A DNA stretch of 64,000 nucleotides. It comes from Flavobacteriales bacterium (GTDB lineage: Bacteria > Bacteroidota > Bacteroidia > Flavobacteriales > Flavobacteriaceae). Where the stretch lies: assembly GCA_026993355.1 (NCBI GenBank), contig JALWTX010000022.1, positions 62,001 through 126,000 on the forward strand, in the 5' to 3' direction. Position 1 is the stretch's first letter, and the number at the start of each line of letters is the position of its first letter. The notes under the pieces are model-generated. The model had not been told where the DNA came from. It searched no databases and saw only the letters and a list, made by a program, of their open reading frames with translations. The translations under genes and the position numbers were made by a program. Below, one piece after another: positions 50,530 through 59,927 of the stretch.

Positions 50530-52932
50530 ATGAAAAGAAGAATAGAAAAAGCCGCAGTTATTGGTTCAGGAATAATGGGTTCCGGTATAGCCGCCCATTT
50601 GGCCAATGCAGGGGTGCAAGTTTTGTTACTCGATATTTTACCGAGAGAACTGACCGAAGCCGAAAAAGCCAAAGGTCTAACAATGGAAAGCCCGCAAGTA
50701 CGTAACCGTATTGCAAGCGAGAATTTGAAAAAAGCCATGAAGGCCAAACCGGCATTGTTTTATGATAAATCATTTGCCAACAGAATAACAGTAGGTAATA
50801 CTGAAGATGATATGGCAAAAATAGCCGATGTTGATTGGATTATTGAAGTTGTTCCGGAACGTTTGGACATTAAAAAAGCGGTATTTGATCAAATTGAAAA
50901 ACACCGTAAACCGGGAACAATCGTTTCGTCTAACACTTCCGGTATTCCTATTTCCTTAATGGCAAAAGGACGATCTGAAGATTTTAAGAAAAACTTTTTA
51001 GGAACACATTTTTTTAATCCGGTACGTTACTTACGTTTATTAGAAATTATTCCAACCAAAGATACCGATCCGGAATTGGTCAAATTCTTCTTGGAATATG
51101 GCGATAAATTTTTAGGAAAAACAACTGTTTTAGCCAAAGATACCCCCGCCTTTATTGGTAACAGAATAGGGGTCTACGGTATTATGGACATATTTCATTT
51201 AGTCGATAACAATGATTTAAGTGTTGAAGAAGTTGATAAATTGACCGGTCCGGTCATTGGAAGACCAAAATCAGCCACATTCAGAACTGCCGATTTAGTC
51301 GGTTTGGATACCTTAGCCCATGTGGCAACCGGCTTATATGAAGGCGTGCCAAATGATGAAGCGCATGATTTGTTTAAGCTGCCGGATTATGTTCAAAAAA
51401 TGCTCAAAAACAATATGTTGGGCGATAAAACCGGACAAGGCTTTTATAAAAAAATCAAAAAAGACGGTAAAAAAGAAATTCAAGTCCTTGACCTTAAAAC
51501 CCTTGAATATCGTCCGAAGAAAAAAGTACACTTTGCCACTTTGGATATGACCCAAAATATTGATAAAGTTTTAGATCGTTACAAAGTTCTGATCAAAGGT
51601 AAAGACAAAGCCGGCGATTTTTATCGCAAAACTTTCAGCGGTTTGTTCTCTTACGCTTCCCATCGTATTCCGGAAATTGCCGACCATCTCTATCAAATAG
51701 ATGATGCCATGCGAGCCGGTTTTGGTTGGGAATACGGCCCTTTCCAAATGTGGGATGCAATAGGCGTAGCCAAAGCCGTTGAAATGATGGCCAAAGAAGG
51801 AAAAGATATACCCGATTGGGTGGCACAAATGTTGGCCAATGGGGTCGAAAGTTTCTATACCGTTAAAGATGGTGCCACGTATTACTATGATATTGCCAGC
51901 AAGTCATATAAAAAAGTGCCCGGTCAAGAAGATTATATTAACTTAGATAATCTGCGTAAAACCAATACTTTATGGCAAAATAATGATGCTTCTATAATCG
52001 ATTTGGGTGATGGCATTATAGACATCGAATTTCATTCCAAAATGAATACCTTAGGTGTTGGCGTGATTGAGGGTATTAACCGTGCTATCAATATGGCTGA
52101 AGAAAAATACGACGGTTTGGTAATCGGTAATCAAGGCTCCAATTTTTCTGTTGGTGCTAATTTGGCCATGGTTCTTATGTTAGCCGTCGAACAAGAATGG
52201 GATGAACTTTATATGGCTGTCAAAACCTTCCAAGAAACCGCCATGCGTGTTCGTTACTCAAGCATTCCGGTCGTTGTAGCACCCCATGGTATGACCTTTG
52301 GCGGTGGTTGTGAAATAACCCTTCATGCCGATAAAGTTGTTGCAGCAGCCGAAACATATATCGGTTTGGTCGAAGTAGGTGTAGGTTTAATTCCTGCCGG
52401 TGGCGGAACCAAAGAATTGGTATTGCGCACTTCTGATAGTCTTAAAAAAGGTGATGTTGATATAAACCGTTATACAGAAGCCTTTATGACCATTGCAACG
52501 GCTAAAGTAGCTACCAGTGCTTTCGAAGCTTTTGAATTAGGCTTCTTGCAAAAAGGACGTGATGTCGTTGTATTAAATAAAGATCGTCAAATTGCGACTG
52601 CTAAAAGGCATGCTTTACAAATGACACAAGATGGTTATGTAAAACCGGTTAAACGTACTGACATAAAAGTTTTAGGACAAGAAGTCTTAGGAACATTTAT
52701 GGTTGGCGCAGACAGCATGCGTGCCGGAAATTATATTTCTGAATATGATCAAAAAATTGCCAATAAATTGGCGTACGTTATTGCCGGCGGCGATTTATCA
52801 GGGCCTTCACGTGTTAGTGAAGATTATTTAATTGAATTAGAAAGAGAAGCTTTCTTAAGCCTTTTAGGTCAACGTGAAACTTTGGAACGCATTCAACATA
52901 TGCTTAAAACCGGTAAACCATTGAGAAATTAG
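50530..52932 (+). CDS. fadN: 3-hydroxyacyl-CoA dehydrogenase / enoyl-CoA hydratase fusion
   Basis: Two beta-oxidation steps in one protein of 800 aa, arranged as in B. subtilis FadN: dehydrogenase first, hydratase last. NAD-binding 'AVIGSGIMGSGIAAHLANAGVQVLLLD' near 9-35, 'SSNTSGIPISLMAKGRSEDFKKNFLGTHFFNPVRYLRLLEIIPT' near 134-177 with the catalytic His, dimer domain at about 185-440, then the crotonase half with 'VVAPHGMTFGGGCEITLHADKVVAAAETYIGLVEVGVGLIPAGGG' near 580-625. It is 26 bp behind marR and continues into fadA. Confidence 0.95.
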   Translation: MKRRIEKAAVIGSGIMGSGIAAHLANAGVQVLLLDILPRELTEAEKAKGLTMESPQVRNRIASENLKKAMKAKPALFYDKSFANRITVGNTEDDMAKIADVDWIIEVVPERLDIKKAVFDQIEKHRKPGTIVSSNTSGIPISLMAKGRSEDFKKNFLGTHFFNPVRYLRLLEIIPTKDTDPELVKFFLEYGDKFLGKTTVLAKDTPAFIGNRIGVYGIMDIFHLVDNNDLSVEEVDKLTGPVIGRPKSATFRTADLVGLDTLAHVATGLYEGVPNDEAHDLFKLPDYVQKMLKNNMLGDKTGQGFYKKIKKDGKKEIQVLDLKTLEYRPKKKVHFATLDMTQNIDKVLDRYKVLIKGKDKAGDFYRKTFSGLFSYASHRIPEIADHLYQIDDAMRAGFGWEYGPFQMWDAIGVAKAVEMMAKEGKDIPDWVAQMLANGVESFYTVKDGATYYYDIASKSYKKVPGQEDYINLDNLRKTNTLWQNNDASIIDLGDGIIDIEFHSKMNTLGVGVIEGINRAINMAEEKYDGLVIGNQGSNFSVGANLAMVLMLAVEQEWDELYMAVKTFQETAMRVRYSSIPVVVAPHGMTFGGGCEITLHADKVVAAAETYIGLVEVGVGLIPAGGGTKELVLRTSDSLKKGDVDINRYTEAFMTIATAKVATSAFEAFELGFLQKGRDVVVLNKDRQIATAKRHALQMTQDGYVKPVKRTDIKVLGQEVLGTFMVGADSMRAGNYISEYDQKIANKLAYVIAGGDLSGPSRVSEDYLIELEREAFLSLLGQRETLERIQHMLKTGKPLRN

Positions 52933-53010
52933 TTGAGAGTTCTCATTGTGTTCAAAATGACATGAAAAGTCAAATAATTAATTCACCAACTAACCAGAAA
53001 ATTTAAAAAA

Positions 53011-54216
53011 ATGAAAGATATATATATAGTAAAAGGTTACAGATCAGCTGTGGGCAAAGCCAAAAAAGGCAGTTTTAAAAACTACCGTCCCGATGATTTA
53101 TCAGCTGATGTTATCAAGTACATGATAAAAGAAATCACTGAAGAATCCGGTGGCAAATTCAATCCTGAAATGATTGATGATGTCATCGTAGGTAATGCCA
53201 TGCCCGAAGCCCAACAAGGTTTGAACATGGGGCGTATGATAAGTTTAATGGGATTGGATACTATTAAAGTTCCCGGACAAATTATGAATCGTTTTTGTGC
53301 CAGTGGTTTGGAAACTATTGCTACAGCTGTAGCAAAAATAAATGCAGGTCATGCCGATATTGTCTTAGCAGGTGGTGCTGAAAGTATGTCCATGGTGCCA
53401 ATGGGTGGTTTTAAACCGGCTTTGGCTTATAGTGTCGTCAAAAATGGTCATCCCGATTGGTATTGGGGAATGGGCTTAACAGCCGAAGAAGTGGCTAAAG
53501 AATACCATATTAGTCGCGAAGAGCAAGATGAATTTGCTTATGAGTCGCACCAAAAAGCCATTCGTGCCATTAAAGAAGGACGTTTTAAAAATCAAATTGT
53601 CCCGGTTGAAGTCGAAGAAATTTACTACGATGCCAAAACCGGCAAAAAGAAAAGTAAAAAGTTTGTAATGGATACCGATGAAGGACCCCGAGCCGATACA
53701 ACCTTGGAAAAATTGGCTAAATTGAAACCTGTTTTTGCAAAAAATGGGACTGTAACAGCCGGTAATTCTTCACAAACTTCAGATGGTGCAGCATATGTTA
53801 TGGTTATGTCCAAAGAAAAAATGGAAGAATTAGGCCTCAAACCTTATGCCCGTTTGGTCGATTATGCAGTGGTTGGCGTACCGCCACGTATTATGGGTAT
53901 CGGCCCGTTATACGCCATTCCCAAAGTGCTTGAGAAAGCAGGTATGACATTAGATGATATTGACTTAATTGAACTTAATGAAGCTTTTGCTTCACAATCC
54001 GTTGCCGTTATTAAAGGTTTAGGATTAGATAAAAATAAAGTGAACATCAACGGAGGTGCGATAGCCTTAGGACATCCTCTAGGTATGACCGGAGCTAAAT
54101 TAACCGTTCAAGTTTTAGACGAATTAAAACAAACAGGCGGACGATATGGTATGGTAACTATGTGTGTGGGTGCCGGACAAGGTGCTGCCGGTATTTTCGA
54201 ATTATTAGACAGATAA
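53011..54216 (+). CDS. fadA: Acetyl-CoA acyltransferase (thiolase)
   Basis: Last step of beta-oxidation: cleaves 3-ketoacyl-CoA to acetyl-CoA and a shorter acyl-CoA. The catalytic Cys lies in 'NRFCASGLETIATA' near 92-105, 'GGAESMSMVPMG' near 119-130, and the C-terminal 'NGGAIALGHPLGMTGAKL' near 348-365 and 'CVGAGQGAAGIFE' near 386-398 hold the His and the second Cys. 401 aa is a usual length. Follows fadN by 78 bp with no promoter visible; a 13-bp hairpin follows it. Confidence 0.95.
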   Translation: MKDIYIVKGYRSAVGKAKKGSFKNYRPDDLSADVIKYMIKEITEESGGKFNPEMIDDVIVGNAMPEAQQGLNMGRMISLMGLDTIKVPGQIMNRFCASGLETIATAVAKINAGHADIVLAGGAESMSMVPMGGFKPALAYSVVKNGHPDWYWGMGLTAEEVAKEYHISREEQDEFAYESHQKAIRAIKEGRFKNQIVPVEVEEIYYDAKTGKKKSKKFVMDTDEGPRADTTLEKLAKLKPVFAKNGTVTAGNSSQTSDGAAYVMVMSKEKMEELGLKPYARLVDYAVVGVPPRIMGIGPLYAIPKVLEKAGMTLDDIDLIELNEAFASQSVAVIKGLGLDKNKVNINGGAIALGHPLGMTGAKLTVQVLDELKQTGGRYGMVTMCVGAGQGAAGIFELLDR

Positions 54217-54222
54217 AAATAA

Positions 54223-54258
54223 AACAGGATTTGTGACAAGAACAGCACAAATCCTGTT
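54223..54258 (+). terminator. Strong hairpin after fadA
   Basis: Perfect 13-bp stem AACAGGATTTGTG / CACAAATCCTGTT with a 10-nt loop. The tail is A/T-mixed (ATAATAATAC), not a clean T run, so it may stop part of the transcripts or protect mRNA ends. Confidence 0.6.
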
Positions 54259-54272
54259 ATAATAATACACTA

Positions 54273-54292
54273 TTATTATGCATGCATAATAA
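54273..54292 (+). promoter_or_regulatory. Operator palindrome upstream of fadE
   Basis: TTATTATGCATGCATAATAA is a perfect 20-bp palindrome matching the centre of the marR operator (50004-50035). It lies 40 bp before the fadE ATG and suggests separate control of fadE by the same MarR protein. Confidence 0.65.
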
Positions 54293-54332
54293 GTTATTTT
54301 AAAAATAAAAATTAAGTTAAAAATTTATAAAA

Positions 54333-56141
54333 ATGAAAAAAGGAGCAGATTTTATAATCAAAGAGTACAAACCCGATGAAATCTTTACATTAGATGATTT
54401 GTCGGAAGAACAAAAAATGATGGCTGATGCTGTCAAAGAATTTGCAGATCGTGAAATGTGGCCGGTAAAACCTCGTTTTGAGCAACATGATTATCAATTG
54501 GTTTGGGATCTGATGAAAAAAGCCGGTGAAATGGGCTTTTTAGCCATAGGTATTCCTGAACAATACAATGGAATGGGAATGGATTTTGTCTCTACCATGC
54601 TGGCATGTGATAGAATTTCCGGAGTAACCGGATCATTTGCAACAGCTTATGGCGCCCATACAGGTATTGGTATGATGCCTATTTTCTTATACGGAACTGA
54701 AGAACAAAAAGCTAAATACTTACCCAAATTATCTACTGGCGAATGGATCGGTGCCTATGCCTTGACCGAACCAACGGCCGGATCTGATGCCAATGCAGGA
54801 AAAACAACCGCTGAATTGTCAGAAGATGGTAAATATTGGATTATAAACGGCCAAAAAATGTGGATAAGTAATGCCGGTTTTGCCCATACCTTTATTGTTT
54901 TTGCCAAAGTGGTCGAAAATGGTAAAAAAGATGAGCGTTTATCCGCTTTTATTTTTGAATATGACCCCGAAAATCCGAATGGTTTTAAATTAGGCGAAGA
55001 AGAAAAAAAATTAGGTATTCGTTCCTCTTCAACCCGTCAAATATTTTTCTCCGATACAAAAATTCCGGTTGAAAATATGCTTGGCAAACGGCAAGAAGGC
55101 TTCAAAATTGCCCTTAATGTCTTAAACATTGGTCGTATAAAATTATCAGCCGGTATAGTGGATAGTATGCGACGTATCATTACCGAAAGTATTCAATATG
55201 CCAATGAACGCAAGCAATTTGGACAACCTATTATTAATTTTGGCGCTATTAAAAAGAAAATTGCCGAAATGGCTACCAAAGCTTACGTATCTGAATCCGG
55301 AATTTATCGTGCAGCCAAGGATATTTCTGATCGCATTGCCGAGCATAAAGCCAATGGCATGAGTGAAGAAGCAGCAGAAAAGAAAGCTTTTGAAGAATAT
55401 GCCATTGAAGCCGCTATTTTAAAAGTATATGTTTCTGACAGAGCGCAAGAAGTGTCCGATGAAGGTATTCAGATTTTTGGCGGAATGGGCTTTTCTGAAG
55501 AAATGCCAATGGAAAGTTGGTGGCGCGATGCCCGTATCACCCGTATTTATGAGGGGACCAATGAAATCAACCGTTTATTAACGGTAAGTATGATGTTACG
55601 TAAAGCTTTAAAAGGTGAATTGGATTTATTGGGCCCGGCTAAAGCCGTTGCCGGTGAATGGATGGGAATTCCATCATTTGACAAACCGGAATTTAAAAAT
55701 CCATTAGACGAAGAGTTAGAACTTGTCAATCGCCTAAAAAAGGTCTTTTTAATGATTGCCGGTACAGGAGCCCAAAAATTTGGAGATAAATTGGGCGGAC
55801 AACAGCAATTGGTTTTAGATGCTGCCGATATCTTGATCGAAATTTATATGGCCGAAAGTACCATTTTGGCAACGCAAAAGAAATTGATGCAAAATGATGA
55901 TGCCGATTATAGTGCAGAAATTGCGATGAGTAAACTCAATCTGTTCAATGCAGTTGAAAAAGTTAAATTCAAAGCTACAGAAGCAATATACTCCATTGCT
56001 GAAGGTGATGAACTTAAAATGATGCTTATGGGTGTTAAACGTTTTACCAAATATAATAACACCCCTAAACTTAATGAGTTAAGAAGAACTATTGCCAAAA
56101 AAGTAAGAGAAGATAATAGATATAGCTTTAATGGGTATTAA
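54333..56141 (+). CDS. fadE: Acyl-CoA dehydrogenase
   Basis: FAD enzyme that starts beta-oxidation by making the trans-2-enoyl-CoA. Marks: 'AYALTEPTAGSDANAGKTTAE' near 145-165, 'WIINGQKMWISNAGFAHTFIVFAK' near 169-192, 'GIRSSSTRQIFFSDTKIPVENMLG' near 228-251, 'RKQFGQPIINFGAIKKKIAEMA' near 291-312, 'GGMGFSEEMPMESWWRDARITRIYEGTNEI' near 383-412 with the catalytic region. At 602 aa it has the longer form with a C-terminal extension, as in B. subtilis FadE. It has its own operator but no perfect -7 element was found. Confidence 0.95.
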   Translation: MKKGADFIIKEYKPDEIFTLDDLSEEQKMMADAVKEFADREMWPVKPRFEQHDYQLVWDLMKKAGEMGFLAIGIPEQYNGMGMDFVSTMLACDRISGVTGSFATAYGAHTGIGMMPIFLYGTEEQKAKYLPKLSTGEWIGAYALTEPTAGSDANAGKTTAELSEDGKYWIINGQKMWISNAGFAHTFIVFAKVVENGKKDERLSAFIFEYDPENPNGFKLGEEEKKLGIRSSSTRQIFFSDTKIPVENMLGKRQEGFKIALNVLNIGRIKLSAGIVDSMRRIITESIQYANERKQFGQPIINFGAIKKKIAEMATKAYVSESGIYRAAKDISDRIAEHKANGMSEEAAEKKAFEEYAIEAAILKVYVSDRAQEVSDEGIQIFGGMGFSEEMPMESWWRDARITRIYEGTNEINRLLTVSMMLRKALKGELDLLGPAKAVAGEWMGIPSFDKPEFKNPLDEELELVNRLKKVFLMIAGTGAQKFGDKLGGQQQLVLDAADILIEIYMAESTILATQKKLMQNDDADYSAEIAMSKLNLFNAVEKVKFKATEAIYSIAEGDELKMMLMGVKRFTKYNNTPKLNELRRTIAKKVREDNRYSFNGY

Positions 56142-56184
56142 CCAAAAGCGTAGTAGTTAGTTGTCTATTTGTTTTGATTAACAT

Positions 56185-56213
56185 AAAGCACAGATTTTTT
56201 TCTGTGCTTTTTT
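56185..56213 (+). terminator. Intrinsic terminator after fadE
   Basis: 10-bp stem AAAGCACAGA / TCTGTGCTTT, 6-nt loop, then more T. Confidence 0.9.
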
Positions 56214-56256
56214 ATAAATTATGTTGATAATCATTTTATATAAAATTTTATTTCAG

Positions 56257-56264
56257 TAAATTTG
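56257..56264 (+). promoter_or_regulatory. -7 promoter element of mdh
   Basis: TAAATTTG, full match, 26 nt before the ATG. Confidence 0.58.
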
Positions 56265-56290
56265 AAAGGAATTTATAAAAAAATACAATT

Positions 56291-57232
56291 ATGAATAAAA
56301 AAGTAACCATTATTGGTGCCGGTAATGTAGGTGCTACTGTAGCAGATGTTGTCGCTAAAAAAAATATTGTAAATGAAGTTGTCTTAATTGATATTAAACC
56401 CAACTTTGCAGAAGGTAAAGCCTTAGATATTTGGGAGTCATCGCATATTAATTACTTTGACACCAAAGTAAAAGGATATACCGATGATTATGCTAAAACA
56501 GCCGATTCTGATGTCGTTGTCATAACTTCAGGTGTGCCCAGAAAACCCGGTATGAGCCGTGACGATTTAATTGGGATTAATGCCAAAATAATGAAAGAAG
56601 TATCCCAAAAGGCATATGAATATTCGCCTAATGCCAAATTTATTATTGTTGCTAACCCACTGGATGTTATGACATATACCGCCTATTTGGCAACCGGTTT
56701 GCCACGTACTCAAGTTTTTGGTATGGCAGGCGTATTAGACACCGGTAGATTTGAAGCATTTATTGCTGAAGAATTAAATGTATCACCAAAAGATGTCAAC
56801 GCCATGTTATTGGGTGGTCATGGCGATACTATGGTGCCACTTCCCCGTTTAACCAGCGTTTCGGGCATTCCGTTACCGGAATTGATGGATGCCGCAACGA
56901 TTGAAAGATTAGTAGAAAGAACCAAAAAAGGCGGTGGCGAAATTGTTAAATTATTAGGTACTTCTGCTTGGTATGCGCCGGGAGCTGCTGCTGCCGAAAT
57001 GGTGGAAGCCGTTGTCTTAAACTCCCATCGTGTCTTGCCTGTTTGTGTAATGCTCGAAGGCGAATATGGTTTGGACAATGTGGCATTAGGTGTGCCTGTC
57101 AAATTGGGGTATAACGGCATTGAAGAAATTATAGAGCTCAAATTAACCGATGAAGAAATGAAATTGATGGAAACATCAGCCAATCATGTCAAAGCAGTCA
57201 TGAAAGTTTTAGATGATTTAAAATTGTTTTAA
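56291..57232 (+). CDS. mdh: Malate dehydrogenase
   Basis: Interconverts malate and oxaloacetate with NAD in the TCA cycle. NAD-binding 'TIIGAGNVGATVADVVAKKNIVNEVVLIDIKP' starts at residue 5; the mobile loop Arg pair is in 'GVPRKPGMSRDDL', 'VANPLDVMTYTAY' near 120-132, and the active-site His in 'LGGHGDTMVPLPRL' near 174-187. 313 aa is the LDH-like MDH type. 'SGVPRKPGMSR' with Arg before the KPGMSR favours MDH over LDH. Single gene with its own terminator. Confidence 0.95.
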   Translation: MNKKVTIIGAGNVGATVADVVAKKNIVNEVVLIDIKPNFAEGKALDIWESSHINYFDTKVKGYTDDYAKTADSDVVVITSGVPRKPGMSRDDLIGINAKIMKEVSQKAYEYSPNAKFIIVANPLDVMTYTAYLATGLPRTQVFGMAGVLDTGRFEAFIAEELNVSPKDVNAMLLGGHGDTMVPLPRLTSVSGIPLPELMDAATIERLVERTKKGGGEIVKLLGTSAWYAPGAAAAEMVEAVVLNSHRVLPVCVMLEGEYGLDNVALGVPVKLGYNGIEEIIELKLTDEEMKLMETSANHVKAVMKVLDDLKLF

Positions 57233-57257
57233 TAATTTTTTTTAATAATCAGCACAT

Positions 57258-57283
57258 AAGCCGGAAATATTTCCGGCTTTTTT
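57258..57283 (+). terminator. Intrinsic terminator after mdh
   Basis: Perfect palindrome AAGCCGGAAA-TA-TTTCCGGCTT followed by T residues. Confidence 0.9.
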
Positions 57284-57351
57284 ATTATTCATCAGTTTAT
57301 TTCATATATTTTTCATTATATTTATAGTCATAAACATAAAAAAATACCACT

Positions 57352-59472
57352 ATGAAAATTTATGATAACAAACACATTAAAAATGTTGCCTTTGTTGGCG
57401 CCCACGGCAGTGGCAAGACCACGCTTGCCGAAACAATGTTATACGAAGCCGGTTTATTAAAACGACGTGGTAGTGTAGAAAACAAAAATACGGTTTCGGA
57501 TTTTACGGAAATAGAAAAAGAAAGACAAACATCAATTTTTGCGACACCTTTACATACTGAATGGCGAAATTATAAAATAAATATTATAGATACCCCCGGA
57601 CTGGACGATTTTATTGGCGAAATTATTTCGGCCATGCGTGTGTCCGAAACGGCCTTAATGGTTATAAACGGTCAGCATGGGGTAGAAGTAGGCACCGAAA
57701 TTATATGGAATTATATCAATCGTTTTAACCGGCCAACTGTTTTTGTCATCAACCAAATAGACCACCCGGATGTAGATTTTGAAGAAGCTTATAACAGTAT
57801 TGTAGATTTGGTGGGAAAAAATGCGGTAAAAATACAATTTCCTCATAAAATGCCGGATGGACGACCGGCTATTATCGATGTATTAAAAATGAAAATGTAT
57901 GTTTTTGGTCCGGAAGGTGGCAAGCCTGAAAAACATGACATTCCTGATGAACATAAAGAATTGGCTGAAATGCTTCATAATGAATTAGTTGAAAAAGCAG
58001 CAGAAAATGAAGAAGAGTTAATGGAGCTCTTTTTTGAAAAAGGCAGTCTGAATGAAGATGAAATGAAAAAAGGCATCAAAAAAGGAATGTTAAACTTAGA
58101 ATTATTTCCGGTATTTATTATGTCGGCTTTAAATGATATGGGTAGTGGCCGGTTAATGGGTTTTATAGACAATGTAACGCCTTCGGCATTGGATATGCCG
58201 GCTGAGCAAAGTTTGGAGGGAGAGATTATTGAACCCAAACTTGATGCCGATCCTTCCATATTTGTTTTTAAAACAAAATATGAACCAAATGTTGGAAAAA
58301 TCAGTTATTTTAAAGTAAAATCCGGTGAAATTAAAACAGGGGACAAGCTTTTAAATACCCGTACGGGTGAATTAGAAAATTTGGGACAATTATATATTAT
58401 TAATGGTAAATTACGGGAGCCAGTAGATAAATTAGTAGCAGGGGATATTGGGGCAGTGATTAAACTTAAAACAACTGAAACAAGTGATAGCTTATCAGCC
58501 CCGGAACATAAAATAAGCTTTAAACCGATTCAGTTTCCTGCACCCAGAATTCGAAAAGTTGTAAAAGCTGCAAACAAAAATGAAGAAGAAAAATTGCAAG
58601 AAGCACTGAAAAAAATTCACAGCCAAGATCCGACAGTTGTCGTAACCTATGACAAAGAAATGAAACAGCAGATTTTGGGTTGTCAAGGTGAATTGCATTT
58701 GGCTATCGTCGATTGGTTACTACAAAAAGAATATGGCATTAAAGCTATTTTTGAAAAACCGCGTATTTCCTACCGTGAAACCATTCAACGTTCAGCATCT
58801 GCCAGTTATCGCCATAAAAAACAATCGGGGGGTGCCGGGCAGTTTGGCGAGGTGCATCTGAAAATAGAACCATATTATGAAGGCATGCCCGATCCGGACA
58901 GCTTTCCTGTAAGAGGCAAAGAAGAAGAAAAATTACCTTGGGGCGGCACTTTGCAATTTATCAACTCTATTGTTGGTGGTGTAATTGATGCCCGTTATTT
59001 ACCTTCCATCAAAAAAGGAATTTTAGAAGTGATGGAAGCCGGTCCTTTGACAAAATCCCCGGTTAGAGATGTACGGGTAATTGTTTATGATGGTAAAATG
59101 CATCCGGTCGATTCTAATGATATTTCTTTTAAAATAGCAGGAGCCAATGCTTTTAAACAAGCTTTTTTAGATGCCAACCCAAAATTGCTTGAACCTATTC
59201 AGGAAGTTACAGTGAAAATGCCTGAAGAAATGATGGGAAATGTGATGACGGACTTGCAAAGCCGGCGAGCCATAATTATGGGAATGGAAACTGCAGGAAA
59301 ATATCAAAAAATTAAAGCACGGGTTCCTTTAGCAGAAATGTATCGCTATTCAACCAGTTTGCGCTCCTTAACCCAAGGACGTGGAACTTTCACATCTGAA
59401 TTTGCCGGATATGAAATGGTCCCTCAAAATATTCAAGAAGAATTGATTAAACAAAATAAAGACGAAGCCTAA
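57352..59472 (+). CDS. EF-G-like translational GTPase paralog
   Basis: Five-domain elongation-factor-G-like protein of 706 aa. G1 'GAHGSGKT' at 16-23 is intact, but G3 reads 'DTPGLDDF' (80-87): the catalytic His of DTPGH is Leu84. G4 reads 'NQID' (134-137) for NKxD. Domains II-V follow, with 'GCQGELHLAIVDWLLQKEYGI' near 443-463 and 'RSLTQGRGTFTSEFAGYEMVP' near 672-692 of domain V. This is the divergent EF-G-like paralog known in Bacteroidota; its role on the ribosome is not established. The main fusA should be elsewhere. Single gene with a terminator. Confidence 0.88.
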   Translation: MKIYDNKHIKNVAFVGAHGSGKTTLAETMLYEAGLLKRRGSVENKNTVSDFTEIEKERQTSIFATPLHTEWRNYKINIIDTPGLDDFIGEIISAMRVSETALMVINGQHGVEVGTEIIWNYINRFNRPTVFVINQIDHPDVDFEEAYNSIVDLVGKNAVKIQFPHKMPDGRPAIIDVLKMKMYVFGPEGGKPEKHDIPDEHKELAEMLHNELVEKAAENEEELMELFFEKGSLNEDEMKKGIKKGMLNLELFPVFIMSALNDMGSGRLMGFIDNVTPSALDMPAEQSLEGEIIEPKLDADPSIFVFKTKYEPNVGKISYFKVKSGEIKTGDKLLNTRTGELENLGQLYIINGKLREPVDKLVAGDIGAVIKLKTTETSDSLSAPEHKISFKPIQFPAPRIRKVVKAANKNEEEKLQEALKKIHSQDPTVVVTYDKEMKQQILGCQGELHLAIVDWLLQKEYGIKAIFEKPRISYRETIQRSASASYRHKKQSGGAGQFGEVHLKIEPYYEGMPDPDSFPVRGKEEEKLPWGGTLQFINSIVGGVIDARYLPSIKKGILEVMEAGPLTKSPVRDVRVIVYDGKMHPVDSNDISFKIAGANAFKQAFLDANPKLLEPIQEVTVKMPEEMMGNVMTDLQSRRAIIMGMETAGKYQKIKARVPLAEMYRYSTSLRSLTQGRGTFTSEFAGYEMVPQNIQEELIKQNKDEA

Positions 59473-59488
59473 TTAATTTGTTTTTATG

Positions 59489-59518
59489 ATAAGGCAGCCA
59501 ATGGCTGCCTTATTTTTT
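59489..59518 (+). terminator. Intrinsic terminator after the EF-G-like gene
   Basis: 11-bp stem ATAAGGCAGCC / GGCTGCCTTAT, 3-nt loop, T run. Confidence 0.92.
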
Positions 59519-59614
59519 GCTATATATTCAACTGACAAAATATTTTTATGGTAAAAATTTGATTTGAATAGGCTTTTGTTGTATTTTTAAGAAAAATTAT
59601 TAAAACATTTTGCT

Positions 59615-59923
59615 ATGAATGAAATTTTAAACTTTATCCATGACAATATACAAATGATATATATTGTCATTTTAATGGTATTTGTCGGTATAGAAATCAT
59701 CAGTCATGTGCCCGCTGTGTTGCATACCCCTTTAATGTCGGGAGCCAATGCCATACATGGTGTTGTAATTATAGGAGCAATTTTGGTTATGCTACACATG
59801 GATCCTACAAACAAACCAGGTTTAGCCATAGGTTTTGTAGCCGTTGTATTGGGAACTCTCAATGTCGTTGGTGGTTTTGTGGTAACCGACAGAATGCTAG
59901 ATATGTTTAAAACTAAAAAATAA
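59615..59923 (+). CDS. pntAB: NAD(P) transhydrogenase subunit alpha part 2
   Basis: Small membrane subunit (102 aa) with three helices: 'IYIVILMVFVGIEIISHVP', 'MSGANAIHGVVIIGAILVML' with the conserved 'LMSGANAIHG' and 'AIGFVAVVLGTLNVVGGFVVTDRML'. It forms part of the proton channel with PntB. It lies 4 bp before pntB, while the hydrophilic PntAA is at 10130-11239. Confidence 0.95.
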   Translation: MNEILNFIHDNIQMIYIVILMVFVGIEIISHVPAVLHTPLMSGANAIHGVVIIGAILVMLHMDPTNKPGLAIGFVAVVLGTLNVVGGFVVTDRMLDMFKTKK

Positions 59924-59927
59924 AAAA

